Shown: positions 1-8,411 of the stretch, in pieces | Layout: the number at the start of each line of letters is the position of its first letter | How positions within the stretch are numbered: position 1 is the first letter of the stretch | From: CAWUEZ02 sp963921355 | GTDB taxonomy: Bacteria; Pseudomonadota; Alphaproteobacteria; Thalassobaculales; Thalassobaculaceae | Assembly (NCBI GenBank): GCA_963921355.3 | Contig: OZ001190.1 | Span: 372,001-436,000 of the forward strand | Direction of reading: 5' to 3' | Length of the DNA: 64,000 bases | Position numbers and translations under genes: made by a program | Notes under the pieces: generated by a model | What the model was told of the DNA's origin: nothing | The model's database searches: none | Seen by the model: only the letters and a program-made list of their open reading frames with translations

Positions 1-362
1 CGAGCGGCGAGGTCGTGCTGATGACCATTCTCGGCGGTGCGGGAACTCTGATCGGCCCGGTGCTCGGGGCCGGCGTGATCAAGTACTTCGAGAACATCTT
101 CTCGAAGATCAACGACAACGTCCTGTACGGCTGGTTCTCGTTCATGCCCGAGGGCATGCAAGATGTCTTCGTCTTCCTGATCCACCCGTTCATCGGCAAG
201 GGCTGGCACCTCACGCTCGGCATCATGTTCATGCTGGTCGTGATCTTCCTGCCCGGCGGCGTGGTCGAGGGCGGTCAGAAGATCAGGCGGCTGTTCGGTC
301 GTGGGGATACCCCCGACCGGGCGGGCGGCGCCCCGACACCCCGCGCACACCCGGCCGAATAA
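1..362 (+). CDS. livM: Branched-chain amino acid ABC transporter permease, C-terminal part (LivM)
   Basis: Partial gene entering from the left edge, open from base 3 with no start inside the window. The visible 120 or so residues contain the motif GGAGTLIGPVLGA, typical of the last cytoplasmic loop of LivM-type inner-membrane permeases. A hydrophobic final helix (LGIMFMLVVIFLP) and a short polar Pro/Arg-rich tail follow. In the family, LivM and LivH form the membrane channel of the Liv importer for Leu/Ile/Val or related amides. The next two genes encode the two ATPases, 11 bp downstream and then overlapping, so this is the end of a liv operon. Actual substrate cannot be told; urea or short-chain amide importers share this layout. 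Confidence 0.85.
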   Translation, partial: SGEVVLMTILGGAGTLIGPVLGAGVIKYFENIFSKINDNVLYGWFSFMPEGMQDVFVFLIHPFIGKGWHLTLGIMFMLVVIFLPGGVVEGGQKIRRLFGRGDTPDRAGGAPTPRAHPAE

Positions 363-373
363 GGAGAGGACCG

Positions 374-1129
374 ATGGGTATTCTCGAAGTCACTGGGGTC
401 AACAAGCGCTTCGGCGGCCTCAAGGCTCTCGACGACGTCAACATCGACGTCGAGGCCGGAACCGTGCACGCCATCATCGGGCCGAACGGCGCCGGCAAGT
501 CGACCCTGCTGAACTGCTTCGTCGGCCGCCTGGAGCCGGATACCGGGACCGTCAATTTCGATGGCGACTCCCTGCTCAACCGCCAGCCTCACGAAATCAA
601 CCAGATGGGGGTCAGCCGGGTGTTTCAGACCCCGGAGATCTTCGGCGACCTGTCGCTGGTGGAGAACGTCATGATCCCGGCCCTGGCCAAACGGGACGGT
701 CCGTTCTTCTTCAACGCCTGGTCCGCTGTGGCCGGTGAACAGGATGTGGTGGATCGGGCGATGGCGATGCTCGATGACGTCAACCTCGGCGGCAAGGCGC
801 ACGCCTCCGCCAACGAGCTGAGCCGCGGCGACAAGCGGCGCCTGGAACTCGCCATGTGCCTGGTCCAGGACCCCAAGCTTCTGCTGCTTGACGAGCCGAC
901 GGCCGGCATGTCGCGAGGCGACACCAACGATACGATCGACCTGATGAAGACGATCGCGTCGCGCGGCGTCACCATGGTGGTGATCGAGCACGACATGCAC
1001 GTTGTGTTCTCGCTCGCCGACAAGATCTCCGTGCTGGCCCAGGGCCATGTGATCGTCGAGGACCTGCCCGAAAACATCAAAGGCGACCCGCGGGTCCAGG
1101 AAGCCTATCTCGGGGGAGCGCACCTATGA
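374..1129 (+). CDS. livG: Branched-chain amino acid ABC transporter ATP-binding protein LivG
   Basis: 251-residue ABC ATPase energising the Liv importer on the cytoplasmic face. Walker A is GPNGAGKST near residue 38. The signature is the variant LSRGDKRR rather than the usual LSGGQ, Walker B is LLLLDEPTAG, and the switch histidine is in VIEHDM. A clear ribosome-binding site AAGGAGAGG lies just before the ATG. The stop codon overlaps the start of livF (ATGA), giving translational coupling. Length fits LivG (about 250). The ATYLGGAHL-like tail (EAYLGGAHL here) is also typical of LivG. Confidence 0.9.
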   Translation: MGILEVTGVNKRFGGLKALDDVNIDVEAGTVHAIIGPNGAGKSTLLNCFVGRLEPDTGTVNFDGDSLLNRQPHEINQMGVSRVFQTPEIFGDLSLVENVMIPALAKRDGPFFFNAWSAVAGEQDVVDRAMAMLDDVNLGGKAHASANELSRGDKRRLELAMCLVQDPKLLLLDEPTAGMSRGDTNDTIDLMKTIASRGVTMVVIEHDMHVVFSLADKISVLAQGHVIVEDLPENIKGDPRVQEAYLGGAHL

Positions 1130-1968
1130 CCGCGACCGATATGGCCGACCAGGCCAACCAAAGCCAGAATCAGGACCAGACCCAGGGCCAGGGCCTGCTC
1201 GGCGACGATCCGTTCGCCGGCAGTGCGCCCGGAAAGAAGCCGAAACTCACAACCGGCGGCCAACCAGCCTATTTCTCATGCTGGGACATCCACGCCTATT
1301 ACGGTGAGAGTTACATCGTCCAGGGAGTCAGCTTCGACGTCCGTGAAGGCGAGATCGTCGCCCTGCTGGGCCGCAACGGTGCCGGCAAGACCTCGACCCT
1401 GCGGACCCTGGCCCGGATCGACTCGCCCAACCTCACCCATGGCGAGATCTGGCTCGATCACCAGCCGCTGCACGAGATGAAATCCCACGATGCCGCCCGG
1501 CTCGGGATCGGGCTGGTGCCGGAAGACCGGCGCATCATCCCGGGCCTGACCGTCGAAGAGAACCTGCAACTCGCCCAGATCGCGCCGCCGCACGGCTGGT
1601 CGATCGAGCGCATTTACGAGCTGTTCCCGCGGCTCGGTGAGCGCCGCAAGCAGGAGGGCATCACCCTGTCGGGCGGCGAGCAGCAGATGCTGTCGATCGG
1701 ACGCGCGCTGTCGCGCGACGTCAAACTGCTGCTGCTCGACGAGCCCTATGAAGGACTGGCGCCGGTCATCGTCCAGGAAATCGAGAAGACCCTGGATCAG
1801 ATCAAATCGCTCGGCATGACAACGATCATCGTCGAGCAGAACGCCATCGCCGCCCTGCACCTGGCGGACCGCGCCATCATCCTGGACATGGGCCAGGTGG
1901 TGTTCGACGGGGTCTCCCAGGAAGTGCTCGACAACGCCGATTTGCGCCAGCAGTACCTGGCGATCTGA
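1126..1968 (+). CDS. livF: Branched-chain amino acid ABC transporter ATP-binding protein LivF
   Basis: 280-residue ABC ATPase, partner of LivG. Walker A GRNGAGKTS, signature LSGGEQQM, Walker B LLLLDEP and the terminal RQQYLAI are seen. The protein is about 45 residues longer than usual LivF at the N-terminus. The extra part is polar and Gln-rich (residues 1-50, with repeated NQ/DQ/GQ pairs) and looks disordered. The LivF core begins near residue 52. Start at the ATG overlapping the livG stop is supported by the ATGA coupling. The role of the extension is unknown. Confidence 0.88.
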   Translation: MTATDMADQANQSQNQDQTQGQGLLGDDPFAGSAPGKKPKLTTGGQPAYFSCWDIHAYYGESYIVQGVSFDVREGEIVALLGRNGAGKTSTLRTLARIDSPNLTHGEIWLDHQPLHEMKSHDAARLGIGLVPEDRRIIPGLTVEENLQLAQIAPPHGWSIERIYELFPRLGERRKQEGITLSGGEQQMLSIGRALSRDVKLLLLDEPYEGLAPVIVQEIEKTLDQIKSLGMTTIIVEQNAIAALHLADRAIILDMGQVVFDGVSQEVLDNADLRQQYLAI

Positions 1969-1997
1969 TCGAGCCCAAGTTGCCGGAGCCCGCCCTG

Positions 1998-2660
1998 ATG
2001 CAGGAGCAGCCGACCCATCACGCTTCGACCTTGGCGCTCAACACCAAGGTCGAAACGGATTTCGTCGCGCCACTGACAGCGGTTCGCTCAGCGCTGGAGA
2101 TCCTGCGCGACTTTCCGGACCTGGGAGACGACGACAGGCGTCGCTTCGTGGAGTCGGCGCTGCGTGGCTGCGCGCGCCTGGAGCATGGCATCGAGCAGCT
2201 CTCCGAATCGGTTTATGCCGCCGGCGAAGGTGCGGCGGCCCCGGCCCAGGATGACCCGCTCGCCGACGATGATCCGGAATACCGGAAGCGGATCCGGGTT
2301 CTGGATGATCAGGAGACGATCGAGGTCGACCTCTCCGATTGCCAGTTCAGCAACTCCCAGATCGTCAACGCCTTCCACGACGTGATCGATCATGCCGTCG
2401 AGCCCACCCGCCGGCGATGGTACTTCCTGGTCAATTTTCGCAACTGCCGGGTCTGGCCGGAGGCGTGGATCGCGTTTGCCCACCGCGGCAAGAAGATCAA
2501 CGTGTCCTATTCGCTCGGGACCGTGCGCTATGCCGATGTCGATCCCGAGGACGCCGACGCCCGCAGCACCCAGCTCGGGGTTTCAGACCCGGACTTCTTC
2601 GAATCCCGGGACGCGGCACTGGCCCGCATCGAGGAGCTGAAGCGGTCCGCCAAACACTGA
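1998..2660 (+). CDS. Uncharacterised protein with degenerate HisKA-like N-terminal domain
   Basis: About 220 residues from the ATG at 1998; a TTG at 1980 is an alternative that would add six residues. Residues about 15-70 read like a histidine-kinase dimerisation helix pair: DFVAPLTAVRSALEIL matches the HELRTPLTAIRGALELL pattern, and ESALRGCARLEHGIEQL matches the second helix. The phospho-acceptor His-Glu pair is replaced by Thr-Asp, so it cannot autophosphorylate as a kinase. No ATPase domain follows. The C-terminal half (about 120-210) is a separate unknown domain with NFRNCRVWPEAWIAFAHRGKK and contains no motif I recognise. It follows livF by about 30 bp and may be co-transcribed. It could be a dimerisation or anti-kinase factor; function not known. 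Confidence 0.55.
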   Translation: MQEQPTHHASTLALNTKVETDFVAPLTAVRSALEILRDFPDLGDDDRRRFVESALRGCARLEHGIEQLSESVYAAGEGAAAPAQDDPLADDDPEYRKRIRVLDDQETIEVDLSDCQFSNSQIVNAFHDVIDHAVEPTRRRWYFLVNFRNCRVWPEAWIAFAHRGKKINVSYSLGTVRYADVDPEDADARSTQLGVSDPDFFESRDAALARIEELKRSAKH

Positions 2661-2669
2661 AGACCATCT

Positions 2670-3776
2670 TCAAAGTTCGAACGGCAACGCCACCAGATCG
2701 GCCGGGACCCGGTTGCCGTCTTTAAGAATCTGAACGCCATCACCGACCCGCGCATCAACGGACACCAGCGCGTAGCCGATCATGCGATTAAGACGATAGG
2801 ACCAGGCCTTGTGGGTCATATGGCCGACGCAGACGCCGTCCTTATCGATCTCCAGCCAGATACCCTGATCCTCGTCTTCCTGTGCGCCCTGCAACACGAC
2901 CCCCAGCTGGTGCCTTCGGACCCCCTCGGCCCTGATCCGGCGGAGGGCCGCCATTCCAATCACCGCGTCGTCGAGGTCCAGATCGACGAACTTCTCCATG
3001 CGGACTTCAAAGGGATTGGTGGTTTCGTCGGTATCGGTCCCCCAATTCAGAAGACCGCTCTCCGTGCGTTCGGAAGGGTTCGGATAGCCCGGCCCGATAC
3101 CGAAGGGCTGGCCGGCCTCTTTCACGATGTTCCAGAGCGCGTCGCCCTTGGCACCGTCCATGAGGTAGAGCTCGAACCCGCCCTGCTCGGACCAACCCGA
3201 GCGCGCCACCTTCAGAGGGATGCTCTCGATCTCATCGTCGTCGAACCAGAAGTACTTGAGATCGCGAACCCAGTCACCGAACAACGCGGCGACGACGTCC
3301 TCCGCCTTCGGGCCCTGGATGGCGAGCGGGGAAACGTCCGGCTCGCTGACCTCGACACGGAGCCGGCGCTCGCCCGCCACACAGCGCGCCCAGAACCAGA
3401 TGTCGGAGTTACCGATGGACAACCAGTAGCAGTCCTCGTCGATCTTCAGCGCGATCGGATCGTTGATGAGTGTGCCCTGGTGATCGCAGAGCGGAACATA
3501 TTTCCCCTGGTTGATTTTTTGCGTGGAGAGATCGCGCGCGCACAAGATCTGGGCCAGCTGTGCGGCATCGGGCCCCTTCAGCTGCACCTGGCGCTGCACC
3601 GCCACGTCCCACATGGAGACGCCGTTGATCAGCCGCCAATACTCCGCCTCCCGATCGCCATATCCACGCGGGATCAGCATCCGGTTGTAGGTGAGCAGGG
3701 ATTCCGCCCCTTCATCGATTGTTGATCGGTAGTAGGGGGATTTCCGAAAGCGGCCCGCCGCCACAATGGGTACCAA
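2670..3776 (-). CDS. dmdA: Aminomethyltransferase-fold demethylase, DmdA-like
   Basis: 368 residues of the glycine-cleavage T-protein fold. Blocks that match dimethylsulfoniopropionate demethylase DmdA as I remember it: EYWRLINGVSMWDVAVQRQV, CARDLSTQKI, INDPIALKIDEDCYWLSI, LAIQGPKAED, ARSGWSEQGGFELYL and IGPGYPNPSERTESGLL. DmdA transfers a methyl group from DMSP to tetrahydrofolate in marine bacteria. Paralogues that demethylate other methylated amines exist, so the substrate is an inference. The start is a TTG, chosen because AAGGAG sits 7 nt upstream; no ATG is available near it. It lies alone on the minus strand, convergent with the gene before it. Confidence 0.62.
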   Translation of the reverse strand: MVPIVAAGRFRKSPYYRSTIDEGAESLLTYNRMLIPRGYGDREAEYWRLINGVSMWDVAVQRQVQLKGPDAAQLAQILCARDLSTQKINQGKYVPLCDHQGTLINDPIALKIDEDCYWLSIGNSDIWFWARCVAGERRLRVEVSEPDVSPLAIQGPKAEDVVAALFGDWVRDLKYFWFDDDEIESIPLKVARSGWSEQGGFELYLMDGAKGDALWNIVKEAGQPFGIGPGYPNPSERTESGLLNWGTDTDETTNPFEVRMEKFVDLDLDDAVIGMAALRRIRAEGVRRHQLGVVLQGAQEDEDQGIWLEIDKDGVCVGHMTHKAWSYRLNRMIGYALVSVDARVGDGVQILKDGNRVPADLVALPFEL

Positions 3777-3783
3777 AACGTCA

Positions 3784-3789
3784 CTCCTT
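3784..3789 (-). promoter_or_regulatory. Ribosome-binding site deciding the TTG start of the DmdA-like gene
   Basis: The minus strand reads AAGGAG at this site, 7 nt before the TTG at 3776. This supports TTG as initiator instead of the GTG four codons further in (3764). Confidence 0.6.
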
Positions 3790-3834
3790 GCCGGTTTCAG
3801 GGGCTAAGGGTTCAGGGTCGCCTCGGCCTGTCCT

Positions 3835-4587
3835 CTAGCTCTGTTCACTCCCGAACCGGTTCTGGGCGAACGTATGGGCGGCGCGCGCCGCGCCGGCGAG
3901 GTCCTCCTGGTAGTGCGCCGGAAAGGCCAGTGCCTCGATCTGGCGCAGACAGGTCTCGCTGCTCATGGGCAGTTTGGAGAGCGCGACCACGACGACGAAA
4001 TCGCGAACCCGGGTAACGCGGCACCGGTCTTTCAGGAAGCCCGCCATCAGCAGGGCGCGCTGGTAGTCGGACGCGACCGCGGGATCACAGAGATACATCT
4101 TGTTGCCACCGGAGAAGAACGGGACGAACCGGCGTGGTTTCAGGATCTCGCTGAAGTCCAGGACCGCCGCCTCGATACCCGGGAATTCCCTGTCCTGGTA
4201 ATCGTCCATGATGATCACGCCGCCTTGCTTGACGAACGGCGCGAACAGCAGCAGCTGGTGAAAGACCTCGTGATACTCGTGTCCGGCGTCGATATGCAGC
4301 AGGCGGACTCCGGCCGCCAGCGTATCGCCAACCTCCTCCGCCGAGATCTCCGCTGAGTCCCCCTTGATGAGGACGCAGCGCTCCGGCCGGCCAAACCGGT
4401 CCAGATTGGCCCGGGCGTCCGTCTCAAGGTCATCCGGAAACAGATCATAACCGAACACACGCTCGTGTTCCGCCGCCAGCCGGCTGAGCATCACCACGGA
4501 TTTGGCCTTATAGACCCCGATCTCGCACAGATCACCGGCGACCTTCAGGTTCTTCTGGATCGCGTCGATGAAGTAGATGCTGAGCAT
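3835..4587 (-). CDS. Class I SAM-dependent methyltransferase
   Basis: 250 residues. LCEIGVYKAKSVVML (residues 20-34) is the SAM-binding motif I region, VFGYDLFPDD carries the acidic residue after strand 2, and LLHIDAGHEYHEV with GGVIIMDDYQD are typical of the TylF/MycF-like methyltransferase group. The ATG is the first start after an in-frame TGA 15 bp upstream. The target is unknown. It sits between the DmdA-like gene and the 2-oxoacid dehydrogenase operon on the same strand but with gaps of 58 and 129 bp, so co-transcription is uncertain. Confidence 0.7.
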   Translation of the reverse strand: MLSIYFIDAIQKNLKVAGDLCEIGVYKAKSVVMLSRLAAEHERVFGYDLFPDDLETDARANLDRFGRPERCVLIKGDSAEISAEEVGDTLAAGVRLLHIDAGHEYHEVFHQLLLFAPFVKQGGVIIMDDYQDREFPGIEAAVLDFSEILKPRRFVPFFSGGNKMYLCDPAVASDYQRALLMAGFLKDRCRVTRVRDFVVVVALSKLPMSSETCLRQIEALAFPAHYQEDLAGAARAAHTFAQNRFGSEQS

Positions 4588-4716
4588 GTCCGAGGGATGG
4601 AATCAGCCTTCGATCTGCGGACTCTCTGTGTCGACGAATGTCTTGATCTCTTCTGGGGTCACCGGTTCTGCCTCGGTCTGGAGATGCTGTCGTGATCCGG
4701 CCCGCGAGAGCCGCCG

Positions 4717-6105
4717 TCAGATGTGCAGGGCGTGGCCGAGGGTCCGCATGGCGGCTTCCTGAACACCTTCCCCGTGGGTCGGATGCGCATGGATGGTATC
4801 GGCGATGTCCTCCAAACGCGCACCCATTTCCAGCGCCAGCGAGAATGCCGCGGAAAGCTCAGACACATGGGCGCCGACCGCCTGGATACCGAGAACGACA
4901 TGATTGTCCTCGCGCGCGACGATTCGCACGAAGCCGTCCTCCCGGCCCGTGGTCATCGCCCGGCCGTTGGCCTGAAATGGAAACGTGGCCGAGATCACCT
5001 GACGCCCCCGTTCCGCCGCCTGCGCCGGAGACAGTCCGACATCGACGATTTCGGGGTCGGTGAAGCAAACCGCCGGCATGGCCGTCTTGTCACAGGACCG
5101 GTCCCCTCCTGCCAGGATCTCGGCCACCATCTCGCCCTGCGCCATGGCCCGGTGGGCCAGCATCGGTTCACCGCAAACATCGCCGATCGCATAGACCCCG
5201 CGCATCGAGGTGCGACAGCGGTCGTCGACGCGAATGAACGGCCCGTCGCGGTCCAGGTCGAGAATCTCGAGCCCCCAACCGTCAACCGCCGGCCGGCGGC
5301 CGACGGTCACCAGCATGGTCTCGGCGTCGATGCGCCCGCTTCCCTTCGGAGACTCGATGGTCACCGAGGTGCCGTCCAACCCGGTAACCCGGGTTTCGAG
5401 CAGGGTCGACACGCCCAGGGTCTCCAGCCGGGCCAGAACCGGCCGCACCAGCTCCGGATCGTATTGGGGCAACAAACGGTTGGTCGCTTCCACAACCGTG
5501 ACAGCGGCGCCGAGCTTGGCGAAGGCGGTGCCGAGTTCGAGGCCGATATAGCCGCCGCCCACCACCAGGAGCGAGGACGGAACGGCCTCCAGGGACAGCG
5601 CCTCGGTGGAGGAAATCACCCGGTCGCCGAACGGCAGCGACGGCAGCGCGACGGATTCCGATCCGGCGGCGATCACGATGGACTCTGCCCGAATGATCTG
5701 GGTGCCGGTCTCGGTCGTCACCGCCACGGTCTTGCCATCCCGGAAGCTCGCCCATCCGGTCACGGTCTTTACGCCGGCTTTTTTCAACAGCCCCGACACG
5801 CCGAGGTTCAGGCGGCCGACCAGGGTGTTCTTCCAGGCCACCGTGCGCGCGAAATCGATCTGCGGGGCGTCGGCGGAGATCCCGAACGGGGACTCGCCCT
5901 CGGCCGCCCGGGCAAAGCGATGAAACTCGTCTGCCGCGTGGATCAGGGCCTTCGAGGGGATGCATCCGACATTCAGGCAGGTGCCACCCAGCGGCCCGGC
6001 ATCGACGATGACGGTATCCAGGCCAAGCTGCCCGGCCCGGATCGCACAGACGTAGCCACCCGGACCCGCACCGATCACCAGTACCCGGCAGGTGATGTCC
6101 TTCAT
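4717..6105 (-). CDS. lpd: Dihydrolipoyl dehydrogenase (E3)
   Basis: 462 residues. Flavoprotein that reoxidises dihydrolipoyl groups of the E2 subunit with NAD+. FAD-binding GAGPGGYVCA is at residues 11-20, the redox disulfide is GGTCLNVGCIPSK near residue 40, the NAD-binding motif is VVGGGYIGLE, the second FAD motif is GVYAIGDV, and the catalytic His-Glu pair is HAHPTHGE near the C-terminus. The ATG at 6105 lies 2 bp after the E2 stop; longer upstream reading in this frame is non-coding overlap. It is the last gene of the four-gene branched-chain 2-oxoacid dehydrogenase operon. Confidence 0.93.
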   Translation of the reverse strand: MKDITCRVLVIGAGPGGYVCAIRAGQLGLDTVIVDAGPLGGTCLNVGCIPSKALIHAADEFHRFARAAEGESPFGISADAPQIDFARTVAWKNTLVGRLNLGVSGLLKKAGVKTVTGWASFRDGKTVAVTTETGTQIIRAESIVIAAGSESVALPSLPFGDRVISSTEALSLEAVPSSLLVVGGGYIGLELGTAFAKLGAAVTVVEATNRLLPQYDPELVRPVLARLETLGVSTLLETRVTGLDGTSVTIESPKGSGRIDAETMLVTVGRRPAVDGWGLEILDLDRDGPFIRVDDRCRTSMRGVYAIGDVCGEPMLAHRAMAQGEMVAEILAGGDRSCDKTAMPAVCFTDPEIVDVGLSPAQAAERGRQVISATFPFQANGRAMTTGREDGFVRIVAREDNHVVLGIQAVGAHVSELSAAFSLALEMGARLEDIADTIHAHPTHGEGVQEAAMRTLGHALHI

Positions 6106-6107
6106 CC

Positions 6108-7394
6108 TCAGTCCTCCAGGAACAGGGTGGCGGGCGTTTCCAGCTGGCGTTTGATCGCCTGAACGAACATCGCGGCGTCCCACCCATCGATGATCCGGTG
6201 ATCGAAGCTGGAGGACAGGTTCATCATCTTTCTCGGCACGAAGGCGTTGCCGTCCCAGACCGGCCGGACCTGCAGCTTGTTCACGCCTACGATCGCAACC
6301 TCCGGATGGTTGATCACCGGGGTACTGACCAGACCGCCAAGGGCGCCGAGCGATGTCAGGGTGATCGTCGAGCCCATCAGGTCGTCTCGGGCCGCCGTGC
6401 CCGAGCGTGCCAGATCGGCCAGCCGGGACACCTCGGCCGCAGTATCCCACAGTCCGCGTGCCTCGACGTGACGAACGACGGGCACCACCAGACCATTTGG
6501 AGTCTGGGTCGCCACCCCGACATGAACCCCGCCGTACTGGCGCACGATGCCGGCCGCATCGTCGAAATGGGCGTTAATCTGAGGGTGGCGCCGGATCGCG
6601 CCCACCATCGCCTGGATCAGGAACGGCAGGACGGTGAGCCGGGGTCGGTCGCCGCGCCGATCAGCGTTAAGGGATTCCCGCAGACGCTCGAGCTCGGTCA
6701 TGTCGACATCGTCCACATAGGTGATGTGGGCGATGTTCCGCTTCGACACGGCCATGCGCTCGGCGATCTTCCGGCGCAGCCCGACAATCTTGATCTCCTG
6801 CACCGACGTATCGGCGACACGGCCGGTCCCGGTCGGGCCCGCCCTCGCCCCGCTCAGCCAGAGGTCGAGGTCGTCATGGGTGATCCGTCCTGCCGGTCCG
6901 GACCCTTGCACCTGTCGCAGATCAACGCCGGCATCCTTGGCCCGTCGGCGAACGGATGGTGCCGCCAGCGGCTTCTCCCCTTCCCGGCGCGCAGGCACCG
7001 GCTGGCGGGCCGGGGCGGGCGGTCGGTCCGGAACCGGGATGGTGGGGGGTGCGGGTATCTGAGCGCGCGCCGGTGGGCCGTCCTCTTCGGCCGGCGGAGG
7101 CGCGGTCTCGGGTGCCTCAACCGGTGCGCCGGCTTCTGCGACATTGCCCTCGCCCGAGACTTCAAGGCGGATCAGATCGCTGCCGACCGCCAGGATCTCG
7201 CCGATCTCGGCCCCGAGCCAGAGGATCGTCCCTTCCACCGGGGACGGAATCTCGACCGCGGCCTTGTCGGTCATCACCACCGCCAGGACATCGTCCTCGC
7301 GCACGACATCCCCGGTCTTGACCTGCCATTCGACCAGTTCGGCCTCGGCGACGCCCTCGCCGACATCCGGCAGTTTGACGACATGTTCGCCCAT
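6108..7394 (-). CDS. bkdB: Branched-chain 2-oxoacid dehydrogenase E2 (dihydrolipoyl acyltransferase)
   Basis: 428 residues. The N-terminal lipoyl domain has the lipoylated Lys in MTDKAAVEI (residue about 43). A Pro/Ala-rich linker follows (about 90-145), then the peripheral subunit-binding domain (APSVRRRAKDAGVDL, GSGPAGRITHDD), then the acyltransferase core ending with the active-site DHRIIDG. The complex makes acyl-CoA from the 2-oxoacids of Leu, Ile and Val. Gene order E1a-E1b-E2-E3 and the subunit types match the Bkd operon of Pseudomonas. Confidence 0.93.
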   Translation of the reverse strand: MGEHVVKLPDVGEGVAEAELVEWQVKTGDVVREDDVLAVVMTDKAAVEIPSPVEGTILWLGAEIGEILAVGSDLIRLEVSGEGNVAEAGAPVEAPETAPPPAEEDGPPARAQIPAPPTIPVPDRPPAPARQPVPARREGEKPLAAPSVRRRAKDAGVDLRQVQGSGPAGRITHDDLDLWLSGARAGPTGTGRVADTSVQEIKIVGLRRKIAERMAVSKRNIAHITYVDDVDMTELERLRESLNADRRGDRPRLTVLPFLIQAMVGAIRRHPQINAHFDDAAGIVRQYGGVHVGVATQTPNGLVVPVVRHVEARGLWDTAAEVSRLADLARSGTAARDDLMGSTITLTSLGALGGLVSTPVINHPEVAIVGVNKLQVRPVWDGNAFVPRKMMNLSSSFDHRIIDGWDAAMFVQAIKRQLETPATLFLED

Positions 7395-7395
7395 C

Positions 7396-8409
7396 TCAGA
7401 CCTCCAGAACGGCGGTCAAGGCCCGCTGGATGCGGGCCGGGCCGGGGAAATAGTCCCACTCCTGGGCGTGGGGATAGGGTGTGTCCCAACCGGTCACCCG
7501 TTCGACCGGCGCCTCGAGATGAAAGAAGCAGGCACTCTGCACCAGGGCCGTCAGCTCCGCGCCGAAGCCGGAGGTCAGGGTGGCCTCATGGACGACGACG
7601 CACCGGCCGGTCTTGCGCACGGACTCGGTGATGGTCTCCATGTCCAAGGGCAGCAGAGTCCGCAGGTCGATGACTTCGGCGTCGACACCGGCCTCCTCGA
7701 CCGCGGCGAGACAGACATGCACCATCGTGCCGTATGTCAGCACCGTCACCGCCTCGCCGGCGCGTCGGACCGCAGCCTGACCGAGCGGCACCGTGTAATG
7801 GCCGTCCGGCACTTCGCCCAGTGGATGTTTCGACCAGGGGGTAACGGGGCGGTCATGGTGGCCGTCGAAGGGACCGTTGTAGAGCCGTTTCGGCTCAAAG
7901 AAGACGACCGGGTCATCATCCTCGATCGCCGCGATCAGCAGCCCCTTGGCGTCGTAGGGATTGGATGGCATCACCGTCTTCAGGCCGGAGACATGGGTGA
8001 ACAGAGCCTCAGGCGACTGGCTGTGGGTCTGGCCACCGAAGATGCCGCCGCCCGCCGGCATGCGGATCGTCAAGGGGGCTGTGAAGTCGCCGTTCGAGCG
8101 ATACCGCAACCGCGCCGCCTCGGAGACGATCTGATCGTAGGCGGGATAGACGTAGTCGGCGAACTGGATCTCGATACAGGGGCGCAATCCGTAGGCCGCC
8201 ATTCCGATCGCGGCTCCGACAATGGCGGACTCGTTGATCGGCGTGTCGAAACACCGGGTATGGCCGTACTTCTTCTGCAGACCCTGGGTGCACCGGAACA
8301 CGCCGCCGAAGAAACCGACATCCTCACCGAAGACGACAACGCCCTCGTCACGCTCCATGCTGACGTCCATGGCATCGCGGACAGCTTCGATCATGGTCTT
8401 GCGGGCCAT
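7396..8409 (-). CDS. bkdA2: Branched-chain 2-oxoacid dehydrogenase E1 beta subunit
   Basis: 337 residues from the ATG at 8409, which follows the E1 alpha stop by 2 bp. It begins MARKTMIEAVRDAMD, with GEDVGFFGGVFRCTQGL near the N-terminus, CIEIQFADYVYPA and GGGIFGGQTHSQSPEA. It forms the alpha2-beta2 thiamine-diphosphate E1 decarboxylase with the upstream gene product. Open reading upstream of 8409 in this frame overlaps E1 alpha and is not part of the protein. Length is typical. Confidence 0.92.
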   Translation of the reverse strand: MARKTMIEAVRDAMDVSMERDEGVVVFGEDVGFFGGVFRCTQGLQKKYGHTRCFDTPINESAIVGAAIGMAAYGLRPCIEIQFADYVYPAYDQIVSEAARLRYRSNGDFTAPLTIRMPAGGGIFGGQTHSQSPEALFTHVSGLKTVMPSNPYDAKGLLIAAIEDDDPVVFFEPKRLYNGPFDGHHDRPVTPWSKHPLGEVPDGHYTVPLGQAAVRRAGEAVTVLTYGTMVHVCLAAVEEAGVDAEVIDLRTLLPLDMETITESVRKTGRCVVVHEATLTSGFGAELTALVQSACFFHLEAPVERVTGWDTPYPHAQEWDYFPGPARIQRALTAVLEV

Positions 8410-8411
8410 CG

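Noticed and set aside
4723..6162. Long open frames antisense to lpd, E2, E1 alpha, hybrid kinase, DUF2126 and cyclase genes
   Set aside because: They are products of high GC and codon bias opposite well-supported genes; their translations are Arg/Pro/Gly-rich with no family motifs.
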